Shown piece after piece: positions 26,201 to 32,983 of a stretch of 36,101 bases of DNA. The first letter of the stretch is position 1. Every line of letters begins with the position of its first letter. This stretch comes from Candidatus Cryptobacteroides avistercoris (GTDB taxonomy: Bacteria > Bacteroidota > Bacteroidia > Bacteroidales > UBA932). The stretch spans positions 1 through 36,101 of the forward strand of contig JADILW010000010.1 of the NCBI GenBank assembly GCA_017695095.1. The letters are read 5' to 3'. The translations under genes were made by a program, and so were the position numbers. The notes beneath the pieces were generated by a model, which worked only from the letters and a program-made list of their open reading frames with translations, was not told where the DNA came from and searched no databases.

Positions 26201-26384
26201 AGACTTCCTCGATGCCGCTGCCGAGACTGGACTTGAGCCGGTGTCCGCCGTCGGCATCGATGTTCAGCTGCACGCTGCCGTCCCCGCTGCCGACGAACCT
26301 GACCGGCAGCGGATTCGGGTCACATGATACGGCCGCCGAGATGCACATGAAGCTCGCCGCAAATAATATCGTTCTGACTTTCAT
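23235..26384 (-). CDS. Large DUF4906-type fimbrial tip lipoprotein, locus C
   Basis: Encodes 1049 residues from the ATG at 26384, chosen because AAAGGAAAT precedes it and it yields a clean lipoprotein signal (MKVRTILFAASFMCISAAVSC, Cys21). An upstream ATG at 26408 would add eight residues and overlap the previous gene. The N-terminal domain (VFTGAALGVYDSATGLL, TYDFYLLGNLRL) is FimA-like. FVFYVPENRQGVL and EVVYRFFLGRDAISDFDVERN resemble the DUF4906 family. The long C-terminal half is rich in beta strands with several BACON/Ig-like stretches and ends in TTQLGYIFRNKTEF. It closes locus C and probably carries its adhesive function; no enzymatic motif was recognised. Confidence 0.8.
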   Translation of the reverse strand: MKVRTILFAASFMCISAAVSCDPNPLPVRFVGSGDGSVQLNIDADGGHRLKSSLGSGIEEVFTGAALGVYDSATGLLAAEVEIPADKLGGSMLISLPMGRTYDFYLLGNLRLMEDDGSWVLPSFPATSAEMDSFSYRLDGGEADTGLRRESFAEVSRWGIPMCWSRKGVDPFTEGSVDIRMERLFAKLVLTVDHAGIAGTDLEAFRNGSVHIRQSNCLLKPFAPEGSKAASAADVIPVSDYESTMENGLLKDFVFYVPENRQGVLMPDNRDPAEKDIDGVDRVCGGGVSGLLTYLEFKGHMDGSRLGFDGEVVYRFFLGRDAISDFDVERNREIHVSLKFNPESVFEPDWKLDSGGLEDGREFFLSGDLAGRLPEGKEIVVRKNRPGTFGLNLVLEAGGTNRIGSATLVDSGYEPSSLADFAWTSDFWSAGHNAVDEPRRAELAELGISVSYSDGKFSFSVTDPSKFVTGRRIPLKLSLLPGGVETTAVIVTGEDISVEEVSGKSLYEDFFLAQSRGLKFKGFAGEKIYYMADQDEVRNGVSAGHGRNIQWKTSNRETDAFVSCRLDAAGNPVYPYQDYGAYESQSLGRDGELKVYAFFPNNFYSGGHRSVDGRIYICSDDIHNDGLIAVPLRIRQPYFKAERPESQSVYFRFDGNEVPVSAGYYESSGGSRLKPSEFDPELYRRLLSLQLEWRDKQRWADCIKVSDDQTSMYLYRTTLDGKGIEESIKGVENIGSVQIKPNPSTGLYTYVSSQMYHCYVSVPYHLGGPYLKGSDYFNYDTGRPIEANVLVSYPYNDPEVIEFSTDGPTVNYITQSGELIEPVLDIGLDGSSFKLSFDESRQPEKSRNGDFIPGGLLVPYGDHTMTMKVTNRWDGRSLEFSYEVSFNYDLILGQFAIFRPKRMATVYITGTRNVKYLEKYGSDAPWEDVQFMLEILGSDEWQSHVSVRNAYLYDKVYHVNSQKNYYGPADDFDVAFVSPGVGTWTRALADKSMAPGSLWLNGMGFHKNGVRVYDGEWVSDIDITGHPDINGLFVSTTQLGYIFRNKTEF

Positions 26385-26394
26385 ATTTCCTTTC

Positions 26395-27213
26395 TTAAAT
26401 TTCAACATCTCCGTAACTGCCGTCGATATCCCAGTCGACTATGTCGAAGGATATGTCGGCGCTGGCATAGTCCACCACTGCGCTGGCGTCCATCAGATTA
26501 TGCCTCCCCCAGTCATACCCTGCCCGCCGGAACTCGTCCCCGAGGTCGAGGACCATGGGCTCCGCCGCATTCCTCGTCGGAGGCGGGCATATCTCCAGCA
26601 GCAGTTCGTTTCCCTGCTGGCGCGGTATCCTCACGGCATACACCAGCGGGCCAACGCGCCTTGCCGTCGCACGGTATTTGCCGCCCGCAGGATCCCCGGT
26701 ATAGAGTTCCACATCGCTGCTGCCGGCGTAGACCTGCAGCGAGCAGTTGTACTCGCCCTCCTCGTCCATTCCGGTCACGACTATGGTGAGGTTGCAATAC
26801 TGCTTGCTCGGAGTGGCCAGCAGATACTTGTCGTCGCCCTCGCATTCGAATTCCTCGAAATACAGCCACAGCGGGTCCGCTTCGAGGCCGTACGGCACCT
26901 TCAGCACCTCTCCCTCCAGGCGGCTGTTCTCCAGGCCTGCCGCCACCGCCGCCCTGGCCTGACTGCGCGGCAGCTGCTTCTCGTAGGAGGAGCCTTCATA
27001 CGGGGAGAGGTCCAGGGTCTCGCTATGTCCCAGGCCGCCGGAGCTGAACGCCACCATGGCCTCGGAGAGTCCGGCGCGCAGGAACTCGTCGACTATCAGA
27101 TGGACGTAGCACGGACATCCGGCCCTTTCCTCCTTGACTGAGCAGGCGGGGAGAACCAGCAGCAATGCCAGGAACACTTCGACCGGCACCGCCCGTATGC
27201 CGCGCGCTTTCAT
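26395..27213 (-). CDS. Mfa2/FimB-like anchor lipoprotein, locus C
   Basis: A 272-residue lipoprotein; the signal MKARGIRAVPVEVFLALLLVLPAC ends at Cys24 and is followed by SVKEERAGCPCYVHLIVD. The C-x8-C-x-C start and the closing strand ISFDIVDWDIDGSYGDVEI fit the divergent Mfa2/FimB branch, though the FPDKI signature of the A and B anchors is absent. The start codon overlaps the upstream stop by 4 bases (ATGA), so translation is probably coupled. By position it anchors the locus C pilus in the outer membrane. An unrelated lipoprotein family remains possible. Confidence 0.65.
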   Translation of the reverse strand: MKARGIRAVPVEVFLALLLVLPACSVKEERAGCPCYVHLIVDEFLRAGLSEAMVAFSSGGLGHSETLDLSPYEGSSYEKQLPRSQARAAVAAGLENSRLEGEVLKVPYGLEADPLWLYFEEFECEGDDKYLLATPSKQYCNLTIVVTGMDEEGEYNCSLQVYAGSSDVELYTGDPAGGKYRATARRVGPLVYAVRIPRQQGNELLLEICPPPTRNAAEPMVLDLGDEFRRAGYDWGRHNLMDASAVVDYASADISFDIVDWDIDGSYGDVEI

Positions 27214-28304
27214 ATCGTCTCGGTGTATTCAGCTCCGTCTTCCCAGTCCACGACCTCTATCACGCCTGAGAGCCTGTCGAACTCCACCGGTTCGTTGGGA
27301 TTGTCGGATCCGGGGCGCTTGATGGTCAGCCTGACTCTGTATTGTCTGTTGCCCTCAAGTCCTGTCCCCTCGTCCTCCTTATACAAAGTCACGGGGTAAT
27401 AGCAGTCGTAGGTGACCCCGTCCACGTCGAACTCCGCCTCCAGCACGAGCACCGTGGCCCTGGGGCTCCAGTTCGCGTCAGTGCTCGGAGGGCAGTCGTT
27501 GGGATAGGCGTAGAAGCTGTGTACGGTCTTGTATGTATTATTGTAGTCGAGCACATGGGGCGCCGACTCGTCCAGGATCAGGGCGGATTTCGCGGGGTCG
27601 GCCTCCTTGCCGAGCCTCGCATACCAGTCTGACGCGCCGAGCGAAGAGGGGCTGGTGCTCTGTCCGTAGTCGATTCGGGCGGGGACGTTCATCAGATACA
27701 CGTCCTTGAGCCTGAAAGAGCCAGGTTTCCGGTAAGCGGGAGCCTCCATCGCGTTGGTCACGCTCTCGAGTATCACCGAGGCGCACGCCCTTCTGACGGG
27801 AATCTCCACCGAGGAGCTGCCGGCTGCAAGGGTCTGCTCGACGGAACCTATCATGAACAGGCCGTCGGAACTGTTCTCCGACAGAGCCGAAGTCTGCAGA
27901 AGCAGTTCGTCCCTGCTCCCCACGGCTCCCGAGCTCACCAGGTCGGACGCTCCGTTGACCACCGCCCATATCTCCCTCTCGCCGGTCGTGCAGGTCAGGT
28001 TGAGGCTGGGCCCGGAACCGCTGACGGAGCTGTAGTCTAGAGGCTGGTCGAAGCCTGCCGCCGCGCTGGCGTCGAGGATTCCGCCGTTGTCGGAACGGAA
28101 CACGAAGATCTGGACATTCCGGACTCTTGACTCGTCGTCCAGGCTCTGTCCTGTCACTCTGGTCGCCGCAGCCTTGTCGGCGAAACGGACTTCAAGCTGG
28201 CAGCTGCCTTCCCCGGAGTCTATATCGCGGGGTGTGGAATCGATCATCTCGCACGCCGCAGCCGAAACGAGGGCGGCGAGAATCATAAAACTGACTTTTC
28301 TCAT
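27210..28304 (-). CDS. FimA-like fimbrial subunit lipoprotein, locus C
   Basis: A 364-residue lipoprotein with signal MRKVSFMILAALVSAAAC (Cys18). ATRVTGQSLDDESRVRNVQIFVFRSDNG carries both an Arg maturation-type site (TRVT) and the first-strand pattern of the FimA N-terminal family. IWAVVNGASDL corresponds to the next conserved strand. The C-terminal strand VIEVVDWEDGAEYTETI is donor-strand-like. It is the only evident fimbrillin of locus C and so is probably the shaft subunit. It lies 16 bases after the OmpA-like gene and overlaps the anchor gene by 4 bases. Confidence 0.75.
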   Translation of the reverse strand: MRKVSFMILAALVSAAACEMIDSTPRDIDSGEGSCQLEVRFADKAAATRVTGQSLDDESRVRNVQIFVFRSDNGGILDASAAAGFDQPLDYSSVSGSGPSLNLTCTTGEREIWAVVNGASDLVSSGAVGSRDELLLQTSALSENSSDGLFMIGSVEQTLAAGSSSVEIPVRRACASVILESVTNAMEAPAYRKPGSFRLKDVYLMNVPARIDYGQSTSPSSLGASDWYARLGKEADPAKSALILDESAPHVLDYNNTYKTVHSFYAYPNDCPPSTDANWSPRATVLVLEAEFDVDGVTYDCYYPVTLYKEDEGTGLEGNRQYRVRLTIKRPGSDNPNEPVEFDRLSGVIEVVDWEDGAEYTETI

Positions 28305-28320
28305 AATTCAAAGTTTTTGG

Positions 28321-30348
28321 TTAAAGCATTTCATCTATTTCATATCTCCTCACAAGTTCCGACACCTCCGGGTCGAGGTTCGCCCTGTGTCTGAACGAGG
28401 GGTCCTGGCCGCAGGCGGCTATCAGGCACTCGACCGCGTCCCTGTCGTTTCCCTGACGGGAATACACCATGGCGAGCATATAGTTGACACTCGCGGTCCT
28501 GGGGCATTCCAGAAGGATGTCGAGGGCGGAGGCGTTCCTGTCGAGGGCCACGAAGGCGACGGCGGTGTTGTAGTCCCTGTAGGACAGAAGGCTGTCGAGC
28601 GCCTGTTCATATTCGTGCTCCCTGAGCAGCCGCACACCTTCCATATAGGTCGAGTCCAGGGTGGTGGTGTGCACCGTATCCTTGAGCATTCCCCTGCGGT
28701 GGAGGAAGAAGTTGAAGTTGACCGACCTCAACTGCGGGTACAGTTCCTCTCTGATCCGTGAGTATCCTTCGAGCGCGGCCATCCTCCTCTCGCGCCTGTC
28801 GAGGTCGGCTTCTCCAGCCAGCTCGAGATAGACCCGCTTGTCATCCTCCGAGAGCAGCGAATCCGCTGCCACCAGCCTGTCGAGCTCGAACCAGTTCTCG
28901 CCGCCGCTCTTCGAGGAGAAGACGATTTCCGGCAACCGGAGTCCGTGTCCGCCGTCTTCCGGGTCAGGTCCGAGCGACATGAAGACTCCGGCCTCCCTCC
29001 TGAGCGAATCCTTGAGCCTGTCCACCCGGGCCGAGAAGAATTCCGAAACCGAGCGCGCACGGGAGAAGCTCAGGGCCAGATTGGATTTCAGACTGCCTTC
29101 GGGCGAGGCCGAGGCTATTATCATGATGGAGTCCATCACAAAGGAGTCGTCGGTCAGCAGGGTCCTCAGAGTGGACTCGATTCTCCCTATCTCCGAAGCG
29201 TTGCCGCCGAGGCCGGTCTCAATCCTGCTGCTTCCCACACTGAAGTCGATATGGCAGTTCATGTTCGCCTCGACGTTGCGGGAGATTATCCTTGTCAGAT
29301 ATTTCTCCGTCCCGTCGGCGAGCGAGCTCAGTGAGCTCACATAGAAGGTCAGAGGCTCCGAGAGCGGAATGTCGTAAAGCCGCTTGTCCTCACGGAATAT
29401 CCCTCCCGAGAGAGCCACGTCCACCTTCCTGATGCCGGCCTTCGCCGGGATGACCTGCACGTAGTTGTAGATGAACTCTCCTTCGCCGCCCCGCATCACG
29501 GTGTCGAGCCTTACGCCCTCCGTGACTATGGGTGCCTTGACATATTTCCTCCACCTGCTGTCCATAAGTCCGATGAGCCTGCGGTTGCGCCTCACCAGAT
29601 GCCCGAGGGTGTAATGCTCGGCCGCCTGCCGCGACGTGACCCCGAAGCTGCTCTCGAACTCCTCGTCGGAGACATAGCTGGAGTCCGAACGGAAGGCGTA
29701 GACCTCCGGGATGTTCCTCGCGATGAAGACCTCGAGGCTCCTCATGTCTATCAGGTCGAGAGTGTCGGTGATGATGCGGGACAGAAAGCGGCGGTACTGC
29801 TCATAGCCTCTCAGCTGGGCCCTGCGGTAGTTCTCGCCGGTGATGATGACTTCGTCGAGCCGGCGGCTTTCGCCCTGCACGTTCAGTTCCGGATACAGCC
29901 TCAGCTGCCAGTCGGAGTCGCGCATGTATTCCGGTACCGTCACCTGGAACTCCAGCCTTATGCTGCCGTTCCTCTCCGCGATATTTCTGAAACGCGCCGT
30001 CACCACGGCCGCGTCTATCCTGTCGACCGCCACCATCTCCCCGCTTTCCTCGTCCAGCTCGGCACGCATTATCAGCAGCTCCTCGCCGTTCAGACCTGTG
30101 ACCCTCAGGGTGTCTCCCCTCGGCGCCACCAGCCCGGTGTCGAGCGTGGGCAGCGAAGAAGGCATGTCCGGAGGCAGCCTCAGACCGGCGGCCGCACCTT
30201 CCTTCTCGAGCCTCGAGAGCTTCACCGAAGGGCCGCAGGCATGGAAGATGAGAAGCAGGAATGCAAACGGAGCCAGAAGGCGGACCACAGGAGTGAGGCA
30301 GAAACCGGCCCGCCCCCTTGCTCCGGCACCGTACAGCCTACACTTCAT
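28321..30348 (-). CDS. OmpA-like/TPR fimbrial accessory lipoprotein, locus C
   Basis: Encodes 675 residues from the ATG at 30348. The N-terminus before the lipobox (FHAC, Cys38) is long for a signal peptide. A GTG at 30288 would give a tighter one (MVRLLAPFAFLLLIFHAC) and remove the overlap with the gene upstream. EFQVTVPEYMRDSDWQLRLYPEL and FYVSSLSSLADG are strand-rich. The OmpA-like part reads SIMIIASASPEGSLKSNLALSFSRARSVSEFF. TPR-like helices close the protein (VNYMLAMVYSRQGNDRDAVECL). The architecture parallels the DUF3868-type proteins of loci A and B but lacks their CxxC pair. A pilus assembly or base role is inferred from position. Confidence 0.75.
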   Translation of the reverse strand: MKCRLYGAGARGRAGFCLTPVVRLLAPFAFLLLIFHACGPSVKLSRLEKEGAAAGLRLPPDMPSSLPTLDTGLVAPRGDTLRVTGLNGEELLIMRAELDEESGEMVAVDRIDAAVVTARFRNIAERNGSIRLEFQVTVPEYMRDSDWQLRLYPELNVQGESRRLDEVIITGENYRRAQLRGYEQYRRFLSRIITDTLDLIDMRSLEVFIARNIPEVYAFRSDSSYVSDEEFESSFGVTSRQAAEHYTLGHLVRRNRRLIGLMDSRWRKYVKAPIVTEGVRLDTVMRGGEGEFIYNYVQVIPAKAGIRKVDVALSGGIFREDKRLYDIPLSEPLTFYVSSLSSLADGTEKYLTRIISRNVEANMNCHIDFSVGSSRIETGLGGNASEIGRIESTLRTLLTDDSFVMDSIMIIASASPEGSLKSNLALSFSRARSVSEFFSARVDRLKDSLRREAGVFMSLGPDPEDGGHGLRLPEIVFSSKSGGENWFELDRLVAADSLLSEDDKRVYLELAGEADLDRRERRMAALEGYSRIREELYPQLRSVNFNFFLHRRGMLKDTVHTTTLDSTYMEGVRLLREHEYEQALDSLLSYRDYNTAVAFVALDRNASALDILLECPRTASVNYMLAMVYSRQGNDRDAVECLIAACGQDPSFRHRANLDPEVSELVRRYEIDEML

Positions 30349-30685
30349 ACTGCAGCGGTTCGGGATCATCTATCACCTCGAGCCTGTTCGCGACTATGTC
30401 CGTGGACAGGCGTTCAACACCGTCGGACCCCGTGTATTTCTGATATCTGAGACGGCCGGTCACATGGACCTTCGTGCCTCTCGTGATCTTCGAGAGCCCC
30501 TGGACGTTCTTTCCCTCCCAGGCCACCACGCTGTGCCAGCTGGTGTCTATCACGGCGGCGCCCTCCCTGTCCTTGTAGGCGTAGTTGGTGGCGACCGTCA
30601 TCCTTGCCATCACGTTGTCGGAGAAGGTCTGGGTCCTAATGCTCCCGACCACTCCCCTTAGTTCGATTCTGTTCAACTGTTCCAT
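30338..30685 (-). CDS. ssb: Single-stranded DNA-binding protein
   Basis: Encodes 115 residues from the ATG at 30685; a TTG at 30703 is upstream in frame. The OB fold is clear: MEQLNRIELRGVVGSIRTQTF, MTVATNYAYKDREG, IDTSWHSVVAWEGKN, ITRGTKVHVTGRLRYQKYTGSDGVERLSTDIVANRLEVI. It is short, with no acidic partner-recruiting tail ending in DxPF, so it is probably an accessory SSB rather than the main replication SSB. Its 3' end overlaps the start of the locus C OmpA-like gene by 11 bases if the ATG start is right. That couples a DNA-metabolism gene to a fimbrial operon; read-through is possible. Confidence 0.85.
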   Translation of the reverse strand: MEQLNRIELRGVVGSIRTQTFSDNVMARMTVATNYAYKDREGAAVIDTSWHSVVAWEGKNVQGLSKITRGTKVHVTGRLRYQKYTGSDGVERLSTDIVANRLEVIDDPEPLQYEV

Positions 30686-30813
30686 AAAGTTCCGATAGTT
30701 CAAGTTAATTCTCTTCGAGGCCGCGCGGTCCTCTCGGCAGCAAAGGAAAGCACAAAAAACCAGAGAGGAAAGCCCCGGAAGCAGATATTTATGAATTCGT
30801 ATGTTTATTTACG

Positions 30814-30837
30814 TTTCTTATCGGAAATGATAAGAAA
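30814..30837. repeat. Perfect 9-bp inverted repeat in the ssb / zinc-ribbon intergenic region
   Basis: TTTCTTATC (30814-30822) and GATAAGAAA (30829-30837) are perfect inverted arms around GGAAAT. It may be an operator or transcript hairpin for either divergent gene. The rest of the 248-base gap (30686-30933) is AT-rich with only near-miss promoter boxes. Confidence 0.4.
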
Positions 30838-30933
30838 GATAAATCTTAGCACATGCCAAGAAAAAGCAATATCTGAATTCAGGCCTTGGAATTACGGCGG
30901 ACAAATGCAATATTTGAGAAAAACACCTGAACG

Positions 30934-31338
30934 ATGAACTATAAGCTAAAGCACGGAGAGGAAGAGAACTGCTGCCTGGAATGCGGCTGCGGCATCAGCG
31001 GACGCATCAACAAGAAATTCTGCAGCCTGAGCTGCAAGAACGCCTTCAACAACCGCAGGCTGCAGAACATACGGCACTACCGCTCCGACATCATGTCGAG
31101 GCTCGCCCGCAACTACAAGATCCTCGAGGGCCTGCTGGCCGACCGGGTCACGAGCGCACCGCTCGAACAGCTGAAGGGCATAGGATTCGACGACAGCTGC
31201 ATGACCGGGTTCTGCATAGGATACCGCAGACACCAGGAATGCAGCTGTTACGACATAGTCTATTGCCGGACCAACAGCAAGATTTTCGGAATCCGCAGGC
31301 TCGACCTGCAGGACCCGAAAAGGAAGGGGAATCAGTAG
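30934..31338 (+). CDS. Small zinc-ribbon-like hypothetical protein
   Basis: A 134-residue cytoplasmic protein. The N-terminus has a four-cysteine site: Cys14-x2-Cys17, then RINKKFCSLSCKNAFNN with Cys30-x3-Cys34. This is the layout of a treble-clef or DUF2116-like zinc finger. The rest is helical (LQNIRHYRSDIMSRLARNYKILEGLL) followed by a short second domain with more cysteines. Its function is unknown; nucleic-acid binding is a guess from the zinc finger. It is divergent from ssb, and its stop overlaps the convergent phosphoesterase gene by 7 bases. Confidence 0.75.
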   Translation: MNYKLKHGEEENCCLECGCGISGRINKKFCSLSCKNAFNNRRLQNIRHYRSDIMSRLARNYKILEGLLADRVTSAPLEQLKGIGFDDSCMTGFCIGYRRHQECSCYDIVYCRTNSKIFGIRRLDLQDPKRKGNQ

Positions 31339-32150
31339 ACCTTTATCTCCCCCATCTCCACACCGAAGCAACCGTCGGTGATGATGGGCACCTTACGGCC
31401 GTCGAGGTCCCTGACATAAAGGAAGTCATCCACGAAGGTGTGGGAGTGACCGCCTATCACGATGTCGAGATAGCGGGTCTGGGGCACGATCTTCTGGTCG
31501 GCGTCATATCCGGCATGCGAGAGCAGGATGATGAAGTCACACTTCTCGGTGTCGTGGAGATACTCCGCCCAGCGGTTGGTGACTTCCACGTCGTCGAGCT
31601 GAGGTATGCGGGATGACGTGACCGCGCTGACGTTGGCCGAAAGGTTGGACTCCAGCCCGATGACGCCTATCTTCATGCCGCCTCTCTCGAGTATCACGTA
31701 TGGTTTCACGTAGTCGGCCAGCCCGAACTGCGACACGTCGATGTTGGAGCTCACCACCTTGGTGTTTTCCAGCAGGGCGAGCCTGCCCTCCAGATCCTCG
31801 ATGCCGTTGTCGAACTCATGGTTGCCCAGAGTCACGCAATCATAGCGCAGGGCGTTGATTATCCTGGGCTCGAGCTGTCCGCCGAGCTCCGAGAAATACG
31901 AAGTGCCCTGGCAGAAATCCCCGGCATGAAGCAGCAGTACCTTGTCCTCCCCGACGGCGTTGCGCACGGAGTCGATGAAAGCGGCCCTCTCTATCACCCC
32001 GCCTCTGCCGGCGTCGGCGCCGCTGCGTATAGGTTCAAAATGGCTATGGGTGTCGTTGGTATGGATAATGACCAGCCTGGGCTCCCTCTGGCATGCGCAC
32101 ACGGCCAGGGCGAGCAGGGCTACCGTTAATATTTTCCTAAGCATTTTCAT
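31332..32150 (-). CDS. 5'-nucleotidase family metallophosphoesterase domain, lipoprotein
   Basis: A 272-residue lipoprotein (lipobox Cys20 in LAVCAC) consisting only of the calcineurin-like metallophosphoesterase domain of the UshA/5'-nucleotidase family. All metal-binding motifs are present: Asp33-x-His35 (NDTHSH), Asp78 (AGDF), Asn110-His111 (GNHEFDNG), His211 (LLSHAGYD) and GGHSH (232-236). The substrate-binding C-terminal domain is missing here and is encoded by the gene just upstream, which overlaps by 4 bases (ATGA). The two proteins probably form one periplasm-facing phosphohydrolase acting on nucleotides or related phosphate esters. Confidence 0.9.
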   Translation of the reverse strand: MKMLRKILTVALLALAVCACQREPRLVIIHTNDTHSHFEPIRSGADAGRGGVIERAAFIDSVRNAVGEDKVLLLHAGDFCQGTSYFSELGGQLEPRIINALRYDCVTLGNHEFDNGIEDLEGRLALLENTKVVSSNIDVSQFGLADYVKPYVILERGGMKIGVIGLESNLSANVSAVTSSRIPQLDDVEVTNRWAEYLHDTEKCDFIILLSHAGYDADQKIVPQTRYLDIVIGGHSHTFVDDFLYVRDLDGRKVPIITDGCFGVEMGEIKVY

Positions 32151-32983
32151 TCCCTCCCTCTGATTACAAGCCTGTCGTCGACAAAATACCTGATGGTGTC
32201 GCCGCGCTCGGCATAGCTCATCGCATACGGAAGCATGGAGTCTATGACCTTGACGTCGGTGATTATGAGCTCCTGCGCGTTCTTGCCGATGTTGATGCGG
32301 TCGCCGCCGTCGAGCAGGAAGTCGATGGTGGCCACGCCGTAGGTCTTATCAGGGTCCACGGGGGCGCCTCCGACCAGCAGGGTGTCCACCTTGTTGCCGT
32401 CGAGTACCAGCCTGGCGCCGCCGAAGCACTGCAGGTGGCCGTCAGCCATATATTCGAAGAGCGCGGCGAGGTCGCTGCCCTTGAGGGCTACATAGCAGAG
32501 ATAGTTGTTGAACGGGAGCATCGACACGAGGTCGTCCTTGACCACGGTACCCTTGGGCAGGTCGACCCTGATACCGCCGGAGTTGATGATGCTCACGTCC
32601 ACCTTCTTGCCGGTGAGCCGGGCGACATCGGTGAGCATGTGGTCCACTATCCAGTTGGAGAGCTTGCAGTTGGGGCCTTCACGCCTCATCTCCTCGGCCG
32701 AATAACCTATGACCTCCTTGAGCGGTGCCATCTGAGGCTGGACCGCGATCATCTCCCTTGCGGCTGCCCAGGTGGCAGTTCCGGCAGGAAACTCCCGTCC
32801 GTTGGGAGAAACGTAGCAGCTGTCGTTCACCATACCCAGCGCCTCGGCGACGTTGTCCGCGCTCGGGGCGGTGACCCCGGTGCGATGGCCGTCCATATCG
32901 TACTTGGTCCAGGTGAAGGTCTGCGAGCACGAGCAGGCGAACAGCACGAGAGCCGCCGCTGCAACTACTTTTGTTTGAACCAT
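32147..32983 (-). CDS. 5'-nucleotidase C-terminal (substrate-binding) domain, lipoprotein
   Basis: Encodes 278 residues from the ATG at 32983 (a TTG at 33001 is upstream in frame). The signal MVQTKVVAAAALVLFACSCS has a lipobox at Cys17 or Cys19. DVSIINSGGIRVDLPKGTVVKDDLVSMLPFNNYLCYVALKGSDL and TYGVATIDFLLDGGD are hallmark segments of the 5'-nucleotidase C-terminal domain (PF02872), which recognises the nucleoside. The catalytic domain follows as a separate gene with coupled stop and start. The split and the reversed order relative to a normal UshA are the odd points. The start lies inside the end of the permease gene (19-base overlap). Confidence 0.9.
   Translation of the reverse strand: MVQTKVVAAAALVLFACSCSQTFTWTKYDMDGHRTGVTAPSADNVAEALGMVNDSCYVSPNGREFPAGTATWAAAREMIAVQPQMAPLKEVIGYSAEEMRREGPNCKLSNWIVDHMLTDVARLTGKKVDVSIINSGGIRVDLPKGTVVKDDLVSMLPFNNYLCYVALKGSDLAALFEYMADGHLQCFGGARLVLDGNKVDTLLVGGAPVDPDKTYGVATIDFLLDGGDRINIGKNAQELIITDVKVIDSMLPYAMSYAERGDTIRYFVDDRLVIRGRE

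Noticed and set aside
24750..26327. Long plus-strand open frame (525 codons) antisense to the locus C tip gene
   Set aside because: It mirrors the GC-rich codon pattern of the real minus-strand gene, has no recognisable domain or signal, and lacks a plausible ribosome site. It is a shadow frame.
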